Positions 16,848-26,402 of a stretch of 64,000 bases of DNA are shown piece after piece (position 1 is the first letter of the stretch; every line of letters begins with the position of its first letter). Origin of the DNA: Pseudomonadales bacterium (GTDB lineage Bacteria; Pseudomonadota; Gammaproteobacteria; Pseudomonadales; Azotimanducaceae). The stretch is taken from NCBI GenBank assembly GCA_011525295.1, contig WTGV01000026.1:151795-215794 (forward strand), in the 5' to 3' direction. Under the pieces are notes generated by a model. That model had not been told where the DNA came from. It saw nothing but the letters and a program-made list of their open reading frames with translations, and searched no databases. The translations under genes were made by a program, and so were the position numbers.

Positions 16848-18827
16848 TTATTCCGACGGAGTTTCTTCATCGTGGCGTTTCACATCCACGACATCGGGCA
16901 CTGCGCGCAATCGATTGATTACGTTGCGCATACTCTCCAAACCGTCGACTTCAACCTTTAATCGTAACAAAGCCGGTTCTCCTGGTACGGGCGCGTGGAT
17001 GTGAGCACCAACGACATTAATAGACATGGCGGCCAAAGCAAACGTTATGTCTAGTAGTAATTGTGGTCGGTCGGTTGCGTAGACCGCAAGTTCTTCTACG
17101 ATCCTCTCTGGTTTGTCGGGCTCGGGTGGTACAACTTCTGTATCAACTTCTGCTGGTGAGGCTAATCGCATCGGTAGCAATTCGCGCACTGGTTGATCAC
17201 CGACGGCGACCGCGATATACATCTCTTCCACATTGGAGTAGTTGAACGCATGGGCGAGTGAATCCATATCGACTTCGATCTTCATGCGTTGACACTCTTC
17301 TTCCAACCAAGCCTTTCCTTCACGCGCATTTGTCTCTGCCAACTCTTCACGGAAATAGTTTTGTATGCTTTTACGCACGCGCGACGTACGAACATAACCC
17401 AACTCTTCATCCAACCACTGACGTTGTGGTGTAGCACGAGGTGAAGTAAGAACCTCCACGACTTGTCCAGTCTCTAAAGGCTGATTCAGTGGTTTTTGGA
17501 GACCATTGACTTTGACCCCACAGCAGTGATTGCCGATATCCGTGTGTATGCGGTAGGCAAAGTCCACCGCCGTCGACCCAGCAGGTAGATCAATTACATG
17601 CCCCTTTGGTGTCGAGATATAAATACGTTCCGGTGCTTCCAAACGTCGGGTAACGTCGATAAATAAATTCTCGGAATACATTTCATCCTGCCAATGCAAG
17701 ACTTCTCGCATCCAGTCGATCTTACCCATTTTGAATGCTTCATCTTCGTCTTTGTAAGCCCAGTGCGCACAGACGCCGAACTCGGCTTCTTCGTGCATCT
17801 TGTGGGTGCGAATTTGAACTTCAAGATTACGTCCTCGCGGACCAACGACCGCAGTATGCAATGAGCGATAGCCATTTGCTTTGGGGTTCGCGATGTAGTC
17901 GTCAAATGCTTCGGAAATTGCGGGCCAGGAAGTGTGCACTACCCCGAGAACGGAGTAACACTCAGACACTTCGTTAACGACGACTCTAACGGCTTCAGCA
18001 TCATAGACGGTATCGAATGAGATCTTCTTCTCACTCATTTTTCGCCAGATTCCATAAACGTTTTTTGCCCGTCCGGAGACTTCCGCCTTGAGTCCCTGCC
18101 GGTTCAATCGCCACTGCAGATCTTCACACACTGCTTCAACTTGTTTTTCACGCTCGACGCGACGATCCTTAAAGCCAGCTACTATCTCTCGGTAGTCATC
18201 CGGATGCAAATAGGCGAACGCTGAATCTTCAAGCATCCACTTCAGCTGCCACACACCAAGACGACTGGCTAGCGGACAGTAAAACTCCATCACTTCTTTC
18301 GCGATTTTCTTTCTATATCGTTCCTCTTGTTGCTTGGCGAACTCCATCGCGACCAAGCGTTCTGAAAGCTTCAGCACCGCGACGCGAGGATCGTCAATCA
18401 GCGCAATCAACATGTGTCTAACGTTCTTTCGATGATCACGAGACTGGCGGTCGAGAAACGGTGCGCTGGTCTCCGCTACGTCGTCTGCTTGCGCCATACG
18501 ATCTAACGCCGTGACGAGCTTCAGTACACTTGCTTCCTCAAACTTTGCCAGTTCATCTTCAGATCCACGGTCGGCATAAAACAATGCTCCTGCGAGCACG
18601 ACCGGGGTATCAACGTTCAGTTGTAGCAATAGATTCGCAAGGTACGACGCTTTTTCTTTGTCAGGCGATTTGGTAACCTGTTTTTCCACTTCCAGGGTTG
18701 TCGCTCGGGCGCGCGTATCGCGACGGACGAGTGCTGATACCCAATCTTGGGTTTCTAGTTTCTTGAGTTCTTCAGAATCAAAAATTCGCTTGGGTGTGGT
18801 ACCTCGCTTACGGAGAGGACTAAACAT
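16848..18827 (-). CDS. relA: RelA-type (p)ppGpp synthetase lacking the zinc-finger/RIS domain
   Basis: Makes (p)ppGpp from ATP and GTP or GDP. The HD-hydrolase region (about 75-190) is degenerate: LAGALFYADRG stands where active enzymes have the His-Asp pair, as in RelA proteins. The synthetase domain is intact (VYDAEAVRVVV, PKANGYRSLHTAVVGP, LEVQIRTHKMHEEAEFG). TGS (ERIYISTPKGHVIDLPAGS) and the following helical domain are present. At residues 553-577 the protein passes straight into a C-terminal ACT domain through a short PEPDKPERIV linker. The roughly 75-80 residue domain with the conserved CC motif that contacts the A-site finger is missing. Total 659 residues against 744 in E. coli. The gene follows recO by 16 bases. 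Confidence 0.92.
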   Translation of the reverse strand: MFSPLRKRGTTPKRIFDSEELKKLETQDWVSALVRRDTRARATTLEVEKQVTKSPDKEKASYLANLLLQLNVDTPVVLAGALFYADRGSEDELAKFEEASVLKLVTALDRMAQADDVAETSAPFLDRQSRDHRKNVRHMLIALIDDPRVAVLKLSERLVAMEFAKQQEERYRKKIAKEVMEFYCPLASRLGVWQLKWMLEDSAFAYLHPDDYREIVAGFKDRRVEREKQVEAVCEDLQWRLNRQGLKAEVSGRAKNVYGIWRKMSEKKISFDTVYDAEAVRVVVNEVSECYSVLGVVHTSWPAISEAFDDYIANPKANGYRSLHTAVVGPRGRNLEVQIRTHKMHEEAEFGVCAHWAYKDEDEAFKMGKIDWMREVLHWQDEMYSENLFIDVTRRLEAPERIYISTPKGHVIDLPAGSTAVDFAYRIHTDIGNHCCGVKVNGLQKPLNQPLETGQVVEVLTSPRATPQRQWLDEELGYVRTSRVRKSIQNYFREELAETNAREGKAWLEEECQRMKIEVDMDSLAHAFNYSNVEEMYIAVAVGDQPVRELLPMRLASPAEVDTEVVPPEPDKPERIVEELAVYATDRPQLLLDITFALAAMSINVVGAHIHAPVPGEPALLRLKVEVDGLESMRNVINRLRAVPDVVDVKRHDEETPSE

Positions 18828-18843
18828 AAGAATTCAGCTCGTG

Positions 18844-19533
18844 TTACACAATACTCTGAAACAAAGCGCGCGATACTATCGGTTGTTCACCGATAAAGTC
18901 CTGTAAGGCAGTTCGCAGTACTACCTTTGCTGCTTGTCGGGAAGCCGGGGACGAGTAATCGTCTTTTGCCACGGCTAACAATGAAGAACCTTTCATTCCA
19001 CCAGTCTCGCCGTTTGGCATTCGTTGAAAGCCTTGTTGGGGGAGGAATCGGTAAGATTGTTGCGGATCTATCGGGTTGCCTTGCGGCATTTCACGGTCAA
19101 ATTGGACAGCTAAACCCAAAGATTCTAGTAGTCCGCGTTCAAAGCACCGTAAAGGTGGTTCTAAGTCTTCGTTATGCTCTAATGCATCGAGAGCACTGAG
19201 ATATCGTTCGTAGAGACCAGTTACAAGTTGCTTAGACCGAGTCGTTCGCATAACGAGTTCATTTACATACAACCCGGAGAACAGGCTTCGACCTGTTAGT
19301 CGATAGGTGCAGACAGGTTCACAATGCGATAAGTTAACGAGTTCGTTCCGGCCACGCCAAGAGAGTTCATAATTGACAAAGAGTTCCGCGCGAGATGTTG
19401 CCGTTGCACTCTGACGCAATACTCCACTCACGCGACCATGACTGGCAGTCAACAATTCCACAATCGTACGTGAGTCAGAATATGGTCGTCGATGTAGCAG
19501 GACGCCTTGATCTTTGGTACCGGACGCGATCAT
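18844..19533 (-). CDS. recO: DNA repair protein RecO
   Basis: Loads RecA with RecR onto SSB-coated gaps. The 229-residue protein has the N-terminal OB fold beginning DQGVLLHRRPYSDSRTIVELLTASHGRVSGVLR, then the helical region with YVNELVMRTT and LRCFERGLLESLGL. It overlaps era by four bases (ATGA), in the conserved rnc-era-recO order, although pdxJ does not follow as in enteric bacteria; relA does. Confidence 0.92.
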   Translation of the reverse strand: MIASGTKDQGVLLHRRPYSDSRTIVELLTASHGRVSGVLRQSATATSRAELFVNYELSWRGRNELVNLSHCEPVCTYRLTGRSLFSGLYVNELVMRTTRSKQLVTGLYERYLSALDALEHNEDLEPPLRCFERGLLESLGLAVQFDREMPQGNPIDPQQSYRFLPQQGFQRMPNGETGGMKGSSLLAVAKDDYSSPASRQAAKVVLRTALQDFIGEQPIVSRALFQSIV

Positions 19534-20435
19534 TGATACCCCAACGCCGCTAACTGTACCCTTTCATCGGTCCAACCCGGTCGCGTTTTTACAAGCAAGT
19601 TCAAAAAAACCTTACGTTCCAGCAGCAGTTCGATCGACTTGCGAGCCGAGCTACCTATAGACTTCAATCGTTGGCCGCCCTTACCGATCACAATACCCTT
19701 CTGACTAGTTTTTTCAACGTAGATTACTGCATCGATGTGCGTGATGTTTTCTTCGTCGGTGTAGTTCTCCACTACGACCGCGGTCCGGTAAGGAAGTTCG
19801 TCTCCCAGTTGTCTCACGACTTTTTCTCGCAACATTTCACCGACTAAAAATCGCAAGGAACGATCTGTGATTTCGTCATCGGGAAACACTTTCGGTTGCG
19901 CAGGTAACCACTTGGCAAGTTGGTCGACTACGATGTCTAAACCGCGGTTTTTCAATGCGGAAATCGGAATTATCTCCTGGTAGTTGTATTGTTTACTTGC
20001 CCCTTCAAGAACTGGAATGATCTTGGACTTAGGATGTATTTGGTCTACTTTGTTGAGCACGCAGAACACTCTTTCTACTTCGGCAGCTTCAAGGTGTTGA
20101 ACCACGCGTTGATCCGCTTCACGCCATCCGGCTGCGTCGATAACATGCAAACAAAGGTCCACTTCCTTCAGTACTCCGATTGCTTGTTGATTCATGTATC
20201 GATTCATCTCGTTATCCGCACCTTTATGAAGCTCATGCATACCAGGGGTATCAACGAAAATCATCTGCGTGTTGTCTATGGTGTGAATGCCCAGTATCCG
20301 TTGGCGGGTCGTCTGTGGCTTGCGCGAGGTGATGCTGAGTTTCGTACCCAGAATGTGATTTAATAGCGTCGATTTGCCCACATTGGGGCGGCCCACTATC
20401 GCAACATAACCGGTTCGGTCAGCAGTCTCGTTCAT
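19530..20435 (-). CDS. era: GTPase Era
   Basis: Ribosome-assembly GTPase binding the 3' end of 16S rRNA. I use the ATG at 20435, which forms an ATGA overlap with rnc and places GRPNVGKS at residues 15-22; a reading back to 20537 adds 34 residues inside rnc with no family match. Other GTPase motifs are DTPGMHE (G3) and NKVD (G4); the C-terminal KH domain has VIGKGGQRLKSIGSSARKSIE. The product is 301 residues, the usual length. Confidence 0.96.
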   Translation of the reverse strand: MNETADRTGYVAIVGRPNVGKSTLLNHILGTKLSITSRKPQTTRQRILGIHTIDNTQMIFVDTPGMHELHKGADNEMNRYMNQQAIGVLKEVDLCLHVIDAAGWREADQRVVQHLEAAEVERVFCVLNKVDQIHPKSKIIPVLEGASKQYNYQEIIPISALKNRGLDIVVDQLAKWLPAQPKVFPDDEITDRSLRFLVGEMLREKVVRQLGDELPYRTAVVVENYTDEENITHIDAVIYVEKTSQKGIVIGKGGQRLKSIGSSARKSIELLLERKVFLNLLVKTRPGWTDERVQLAALGYQ

Positions 20436-21112
20436 GCGGGTACCAACCTGAGCATTTCGATTGCTGCTGCGGTCTCGGCTTCTTTTCGCGTCGAGCCTGT
20501 ACCCTCGGTTGTTAGTTCCAAAGCATCGACCACGCATTGCACATTGACTTGTGGTTCGGCTTCCTGCGAATTGGTATCGGAACTCATGACTTCGTAGCTT
20601 GGGAGCTCACCCAGTTGTTGCATCAATCGCTCTTGCAACAGGGTTTTTGGATGCTTATGGATTGGGAGATGCGGTACGATGTGGGCAAACACTACCTCGC
20701 GTACCGTCGCTAAGGAACTATCGAGATAGACTGCGGCTAACAGTGCTTCCATTGCTCCAGCGAGGCTGGAACTTGAATGCCCGCCCCCATCTCGTCTTGC
20801 GCCTTTACCCAACAGCATGCATTCGTCTAGACCAAGAGTTCGCGCAATCTCCGCAAGGTACGCATTATTCTCGCACTCGATACGTTGTAGCGTAAGGATG
20901 CCAGGATCGGCAGATGGGAGAGTATGGTATAGTTCATCAGACAAAATCAGACGCAACACCGAGTCGCCAAGAAACTCCAACCTTACATTGTTTGTAGCGG
21001 AATAACTCGAGTGAGTCAATGCTAATTTGAGATACTCTGTGTTCGAAAACGTATATCCCAATCGATCTTGTAGTGCTTCGAGAGCTTTGACATCATGCGG
21101 ATTGGGAGCCAT
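20432..21112 (-). CDS. rnc: Ribonuclease III
   Basis: Cleaves double-stranded RNA in rRNA processing. The 226-residue protein has the catalytic signature LEFLGDSVLRLILSDELY and the second acidic cluster AGAMEALLAAVYLDS. A C-terminal double-stranded RNA-binding domain (about 155-224) ends in GSTRKEAETAAAIEMLRLV. It leads the rnc-era-recO run with ATGA coupling. lepB, which commonly precedes rnc, is not present; a permease gene lies upstream instead. Confidence 0.96.
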   Translation of the reverse strand: MAPNPHDVKALEALQDRLGYTFSNTEYLKLALTHSSYSATNNVRLEFLGDSVLRLILSDELYHTLPSADPGILTLQRIECENNAYLAEIARTLGLDECMLLGKGARRDGGGHSSSSLAGAMEALLAAVYLDSSLATVREVVFAHIVPHLPIHKHPKTLLQERLMQQLGELPSYEVMSSDTNSQEAEPQVNVQCVVDALELTTEGTGSTRKEAETAAAIEMLRLVPA

Positions 21113-21178
21113 TAGCGGAGATAATCGGGTCGGGTCGTATGAATGAACACGCGAGTTAATGCTCGCACGACTTGCGAA

Positions 21179-22438
21179 TTACTGGCGCGCCCGTCGCATG
21201 CCTCTGAGTGCTGGTCGGAAATTCGAGAACATTTCGTTCCAACCACGAACAAGCGCTCCATCCAGCGACCTCCAAATCAACAACGTAACGAAAAGAGCTA
21301 CGCAAGCCCAAGTAACAATATTTATGTCTTCGTGTTCATGACCAGCAACCGCAAAAATCTCAAAGCCGGTCATGAAAATGAGCACGTCTAAAGCTATTCC
21401 GAATAGGGTGGTGACTACAACAACAGAGGAGACATAAATAGCAGCAAAACGCGCACCAAACTGTTTGAGGATCATCGCGATCGTTGTCGTGTTTGTGGCA
21501 GGACCAGTCATGAGAAAGATCAGAGCCGCACCCGGGCTCACACCTTTTAGGACCCAAGCAGCCGCGATGGGCGTGCTGGCGCTTGCGCAGATATATAAAG
21601 GCACCCCCATTAGGAGCATCGCGGGATACTGCAGCCAAACTGCATAACCGGAGTCCATAATCCCTTCAGGCACAGCAAAGGTAATGAGCGCACCCAGGAA
21701 GATCCCAATCAACATTGCCGTCAATATGTCATCAGCAATATCGACAAAACCGTAACGAAACACATGCTTGGCAATTCGCCCAAGCGTGAGTACTTTCTCA
21801 CGAGGCTCATGCGGCATACTGCTTGGCTCGGTCATTACAGTCTTTGGTCCCAACCAACCCACCAATCTCGCTTTAAATCGTGCGAAGGTATTTACGGTCG
21901 CACTCCTGAGTTGCCTTAAAGAAATATGGCAATCTTGTTCCTTTGGTACGAGATAATCGTGCGATTCTTCCTCACAACAATCGTCCTCTTTACTGCAAGC
22001 GGATGTGGTGTCAGCTACCGGTTGTTCATTTGGCGTTTTTTTCAACAAGCCGATGGCGGAAAGTCCAGCGACCACCGCGGTAACGAACGACACCAGAGGT
22101 CGCACGATTGCCGCGACCCAACCAAACAAAGCGTTAGTGATGAGAATGGAGTCGACTCCAGTCTCGGGAGTGGTAATGAGAAAAGACATGCATGCAGGAC
22201 GAGACGCGCCTTTATGGCGCATCTCTGCTACTACAGGCACCACTGAACAGCTGCAGAGAGGCAACGGAATTCCAAGCGCTGCGCTGGATGAAACCGAAGC
22301 TAAGTTGTCCTTTCTTAACCAACGCAGGACTGCGTGGCGAGATATAAAAACGTGAATGACACCAGCTAGCAATAGACCTAGCAACAGCCATGGAGGTAAC
22401 TCAAGCAAGAGTTTTCCAAACTGTTCAATTTTTTCCAT
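21179..22438 (-). CDS. SO_0444-type / DUF318 permease, putative metal (Cu/Zn or As) efflux
   Basis: A 419-residue inner-membrane permease with about eight to ten membrane segments in two halves. Each half carries a conserved cysteine or small-residue motif: IPLPLCSCSVVPVVAEMRHKGAS in the first, and YICASASTPIAAAWVLKGVSPGAALIFLMTGPATNTTT in the second. The halves are joined by a hydrophilic loop rich in Cys, Asp and His (ACSKEDDCCEEESHDY), probably metal-binding. This matches the permease superfamily that includes SO_0444-like copper/zinc exporters and ArsP. It lies 66 bases upstream of rnc on the same strand, where lepB is often found. Substrate is inference. Confidence 0.82.
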   Translation of the reverse strand: MEKIEQFGKLLLELPPWLLLGLLLAGVIHVFISRHAVLRWLRKDNLASVSSSAALGIPLPLCSCSVVPVVAEMRHKGASRPACMSFLITTPETGVDSILITNALFGWVAAIVRPLVSFVTAVVAGLSAIGLLKKTPNEQPVADTTSACSKEDDCCEEESHDYLVPKEQDCHISLRQLRSATVNTFARFKARLVGWLGPKTVMTEPSSMPHEPREKVLTLGRIAKHVFRYGFVDIADDILTAMLIGIFLGALITFAVPEGIMDSGYAVWLQYPAMLLMGVPLYICASASTPIAAAWVLKGVSPGAALIFLMTGPATNTTTIAMILKQFGARFAAIYVSSVVVVTTLFGIALDVLIFMTGFEIFAVAGHEHEDINIVTWACVALFVTLLIWRSLDGALVRGWNEMFSNFRPALRGMRRARQ

Positions 22439-22578
22439 CTAATACGTCAGTGCCGTGCGCTACCGGTTCTAATCCGAGGGGAACAAATTATAAGTCCGTA
22501 AATCCGTTTGAATCGAAGGTGACGTTGTAGTCGAACTAGGGGTTAATTACCCTCGATGGTGTCGACTACACTCATTCA

Positions 22579-25500
22579 TTAGGACACATTTGGATTGAGA
22601 GGCTCACTGTCTTCGTCGTCAGGAACACCATCGTTATCGTCGTCGTCATCAAAGCGATTGTCGATCCCGTCGTTATCCGTATCCAACGGATACTCATCGT
22701 CCTCGTTTTCGATTCCATCCCCGTCAGCATCTGAATCGGAGTTGTCGCCGGTCCCATCAAAGTCGGTATCGAACCACTCGGCGGCGTTACGAGGGAACAC
22801 ATCAAGCGTGTCTCCATATCGATCGCCGTCCGAATCTCGCCATTCCGTTGCGATGAGCGGGAACCGGTCTTTCGAATCTATGCGACCATCCTGATCGTCG
22901 TCTGCGTCAATGGTATCCTTGATTCCGTCCCCGTCTTGATCCCCCGCTAAGTTGTTGATGAAACCAATTCGATCGCGTCTCCCATCGATTAAATCCAGCG
23001 GGGCTTGTTCTACGGAAAGTACTAAATAAACGACACCCGGGTTTTGTCCTTCGTGTCCGATTGCTGGCGCACCGATCGCGTAATCGTTGTTTCCATCTTG
23101 GTTGAGATCGCCTACCAGTGCAACAGTTTGGCCCAACCCGTCCAAGGCTTCGTGTCCAAGTACGATGTGAAAACTGCCATATCTAAATAAACCCTGTTCG
23201 GCGCGAACGTATGCCCGGTTTGGACCATAGCCCAAACGTTCCGAAGATTCGACCATTTGATCATAAGACGTGTGAAGTACACCACCGGTCTTTTCGTAGT
23301 CATCTGCTCCTACGATCAGTTCTTGCCTACCGTCGTTGTCAAAGTCAACGTTTGCAGTGAAGTTCACGCAACATTCTGAGGAATGTCGCAACCCACGAAT
23401 CATGTATGAGTTCGGTTGTTCCCTTGCTAGATCAAGTAAAACGCGGTGATCGAGTAGCGAGTCTGCGAGGTCTGCACCGGCTAAATCCTGTCCCGAGATT
23501 ACGTACAACACACCAAGGCTCTCCACTTCTACAAGTAGCTCATCTTTCCCGTCGCCATCCATGTCACCGTTTGCTTGTACGTCGATTCCTGATTCAATTG
23601 CTGGGTGGTCTGCTTCAATGATGTAGGTACCACGCACAATCGAAAAGTTCAGGTAATCGAGGATGCCGTCCTCAACGTCGTCGGCACGATCAATTTCCTG
23701 CAGCTTCTCAAAGGTACTGATAAATACAGCGCCAAGATCGTTATTCCCATAATGACGCGCGCCGATAGTGATTTCGTTAGTCCCATCGCCATCGAAGTCG
23801 CCGTTAATCGACAAGCTACTTCCTAGACGATCGCCTAAACCACCATCAATACGCCACAATTCCGAAGGGGAAATCGAAGTATCGATATTGATGTTTGCAA
23901 CTCGAGTTGGAGACTGCTCGTCTTCAGTATTCAACATCGAGTCAAGAATGAGGTACGCGACACCAGCATTGTCGGCATACCGATCTGCACCTATTAGAAG
24001 ATCGTCTTTCCCATTACCGTTGAGATCTGCGACCGAAAGACTTACACCAAAATTACTCTTAGCCATGGAATTCGTGAGTTTGATCGACTTCGCACCTGCG
24101 TGGTAGTTTTCAACATCAATCAAGCGATCTTCCTGACTATCGGCTTGGTCGAGTGCTTGGAAGTCCTGTGCGTGCAGGACATAAACCACACCGGATGGTA
24201 AACCGTCTTCGTTCAAAGCACTAGTGGCCGCGATCACAAGTTCCTTATTACCATCTCCGTCCACGTCTGCAACAGCTACTGTAGAACCGAGTTGTGCATC
24301 CTCGTTGCTGCTCACAAACTTCCACGAGCTCGCGCCTTGCGTCCAATGTGTCGCACTGATTGATTGGTCCACCGAGCTATCTGCTGAATCGAGAGTCTGG
24401 AAGTCCTTACCGGAAAAAATGTAGACTGCCCCAGAATTCTTGTGTTCGTCATAGTCGTACTCAGGAGCGCCAATGGCAAATTCCTGGTGATTGTCAAAAT
24501 TCATATCGCCGAAGGCAGTTATAGCATGGCCAAAGCGATCGTGGCGCACCTCTCCAGCAAGTTGGTATGATCCCAAGTCACTTTTACTTGGATTAAGTGG
24601 AAACGGGTCGTGCTCATCTAGGGTACCGTCACCGTCATCGTCAGAGTCTGCGTTGTTTCCAATGCCATCATCATCAGTGTCATAGGCTTCGTCAGGATCG
24701 TCTGGGAAGACGTCGGAATTGTCTCCCACGCCATCGCCGTCTGTGTCGGCGGTTTCGTTCGGATCTAGCGGAAATCGATCTGCATTGTCTCCGATCCCAT
24801 CGCCATCTGTATCAGCCGTCTCGGTTGGATCAAACGGGAAGGCGTCTGCATTGTTGCCGACTCCATCTAAGTCAGAGTCAAGAGTTTCAGTGGGATCCAA
24901 GGGATAGGAGTCGTAAGCATCGGGGATCCCGTCGCCGTCATCATCGTTGTCGGCAAAGTCGCCCATCCCATCTCCATCAGTGTCAATCCAATCATTCGGA
25001 TCGTCTGGTAAGGCGTCTACATCGTCGACAAACCCATCGCCATCAGAATCTAATTTGGAATCGCGAATGGCTTCGAACTGCCATTGCACAGTGTCAATGG
25101 CGAGTGCTGCATGCGCAGCAAACTCATCCTCGATTTCGACTCCACAGTCGTGCCAGATACACGAGTCTACGTCAGGATTCGAAAACACACTACTCTTGAA
25201 ACCGCCGCGCGTACCGTACGACATCACGGTATGAAATTGTTGCGCCACAGAGTGCCCACGTGCAAACCGCCAAGACCCAACTTCATTTTGGAATTCAGAA
25301 TGACCCAAACCAAGTATGTGTCCTAGTTCGTGTGCCGTGACATAGTTTTGACAACCGGTTATTACGTAGGCCGTGTAAAGGCGGTCGTGCTGGATCGGCA
25401 TATATCCCTTCATCCCAAGTCCGTTGAGGTAGGTGTAGCCACAAATGTACTTTGGAGCGTCAAGCGCTCCCATATAAACTACCGCCATGTCTGCGCCGTG

Positions 25501-26319
25501 CCGGTCGCCTTCCTTGTCATAGTCGAAAATATTGATTGACGCGAAGTTGTAATAGTCATTGATCTCAACGGGCTGCATTCCGACAAGTCGGAACCGCGCA
25601 GTGACGTCGCTGTTGTTCATGATGGAATTGGTGACTGCCATGATGTGACGGATTCTCGTGTACGGATCGCCGTGGTGCGCCGCCGCAAAACCTGGGCTGT
25701 AAAGAGCGAGCACGTCAATTTCAGCACTCTTTGGTTTGCTATTCGGATCCATTGGATCAGATCCTTGTTCGAGTTCGTTTAAGTCACTCACACCGTCCTC
25801 ATCGGTGTCGGTGAGATAATCAATCGCGTCGACTGAAAATGGAGCTGAGAGCGGAGTAGCTGCCCCAGCTACTACTCGATCTTGATAACCGCCAGACCGA
25901 TTCCAATTGCGATATAGAACTAACCGCAGGTAGCCTGATTTCTGAAACGTCGGGGATATGTCCACCGAGGGTGAAAACGTACCGTAATAGGTTTGTTTCT
26001 TAGTGGTATCGTTCGCGGGAATCGTCTCGCCGACTAAGACAGAGCCGGCATAGTAACCATAAATGTCGTTCTGATTCAAGTAGAAAAATGCGTCTACCCG
26101 AACCCGTGCTGTGTCTTGTTCGCGAAAGCTCCGAAAGGCCATTTCTATTTTCAATCGACCATCTTCAGTGCGTTCAAACGTACAAGGACACTCGATATAG
26201 ATGCGATTAGCGTTTGCGAAAATGCTGGGACTAGCAAATGCAAGAGTAAACGCGAGCGCGAGAGCGCAGAGTCTAGAGAAGCTAAGTAAAAAATTTAGCT
26301 TTATGTTTCGCGAGTTCAT
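22579..26319 (-). CDS. Secreted metzincin metalloprotease with TSP3 and FG-GAP repeats
   Basis: A 1,246-residue exported protein. A signal peptide (about residues 1-37) is followed by a beta-rich domain (about 38-170). A zinc protease domain (about 195-420) has HELGHILGLGH at 330-340 and the Met-turn VMSYG near 366: a reprolysin-like metzincin. Next come a first block of thrombospondin type 3 calcium repeats (about 425-575, DTDGDGIGDNAD type), about seven FG-GAP repeats forming an integrin-alpha-like propeller (about 580-1120), and a second TSP3 block to the end. No sorting tag is visible; type II secretion is a plausible route. The start has GGAGGTGC just upstream. It lies 83 bases after yejE on the same strand. 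Confidence 0.85.
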   Translation of the reverse strand: MNSRNIKLNFLLSFSRLCALALAFTLAFASPSIFANANRIYIECPCTFERTEDGRLKIEMAFRSFREQDTARVRVDAFFYLNQNDIYGYYAGSVLVGETIPANDTTKKQTYYGTFSPSVDISPTFQKSGYLRLVLYRNWNRSGGYQDRVVAGAATPLSAPFSVDAIDYLTDTDEDGVSDLNELEQGSDPMDPNSKPKSAEIDVLALYSPGFAAAHHGDPYTRIRHIMAVTNSIMNNSDVTARFRLVGMQPVEINDYYNFASINIFDYDKEGDRHGADMAVVYMGALDAPKYICGYTYLNGLGMKGYMPIQHDRLYTAYVITGCQNYVTAHELGHILGLGHSEFQNEVGSWRFARGHSVAQQFHTVMSYGTRGGFKSSVFSNPDVDSCIWHDCGVEIEDEFAAHAALAIDTVQWQFEAIRDSKLDSDGDGFVDDVDALPDDPNDWIDTDGDGMGDFADNDDDGDGIPDAYDSYPLDPTETLDSDLDGVGNNADAFPFDPTETADTDGDGIGDNADRFPLDPNETADTDGDGVGDNSDVFPDDPDEAYDTDDDGIGNNADSDDDGDGTLDEHDPFPLNPSKSDLGSYQLAGEVRHDRFGHAITAFGDMNFDNHQEFAIGAPEYDYDEHKNSGAVYIFSGKDFQTLDSADSSVDQSISATHWTQGASSWKFVSSNEDAQLGSTVAVADVDGDGNKELVIAATSALNEDGLPSGVVYVLHAQDFQALDQADSQEDRLIDVENYHAGAKSIKLTNSMAKSNFGVSLSVADLNGNGKDDLLIGADRYADNAGVAYLILDSMLNTEDEQSPTRVANINIDTSISPSELWRIDGGLGDRLGSSLSINGDFDGDGTNEITIGARHYGNNDLGAVFISTFEKLQEIDRADDVEDGILDYLNFSIVRGTYIIEADHPAIESGIDVQANGDMDGDGKDELLVEVESLGVLYVISGQDLAGADLADSLLDHRVLLDLAREQPNSYMIRGLRHSSECCVNFTANVDFDNDGRQELIVGADDYEKTGGVLHTSYDQMVESSERLGYGPNRAYVRAEQGLFRYGSFHIVLGHEALDGLGQTVALVGDLNQDGNNDYAIGAPAIGHEGQNPGVVYLVLSVEQAPLDLIDGRRDRIGFINNLAGDQDGDGIKDTIDADDDQDGRIDSKDRFPLIATEWRDSDGDRYGDTLDVFPRNAAEWFDTDFDGTGDNSDSDADGDGIENEDDEYPLDTDNDGIDNRFDDDDDNDGVPDDEDSEPLNPNVS

Positions 26320-26402
26320 TGCACCTCCACGAATCGTCGGTGAGGGCGAAGCTGGTTTAGTAACAACGCAACGACGTTCTTAAATCGTCGCTACGTTAAC
26401 GC

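Noticed and set aside
22600..25040. CRISPR-like or satellite repeats
   Set aside because: The periodic DNA at 22600-22950 and 24600-25040 encodes thrombospondin type 3 protein repeats with variable spacing, not a repeat-spacer array.
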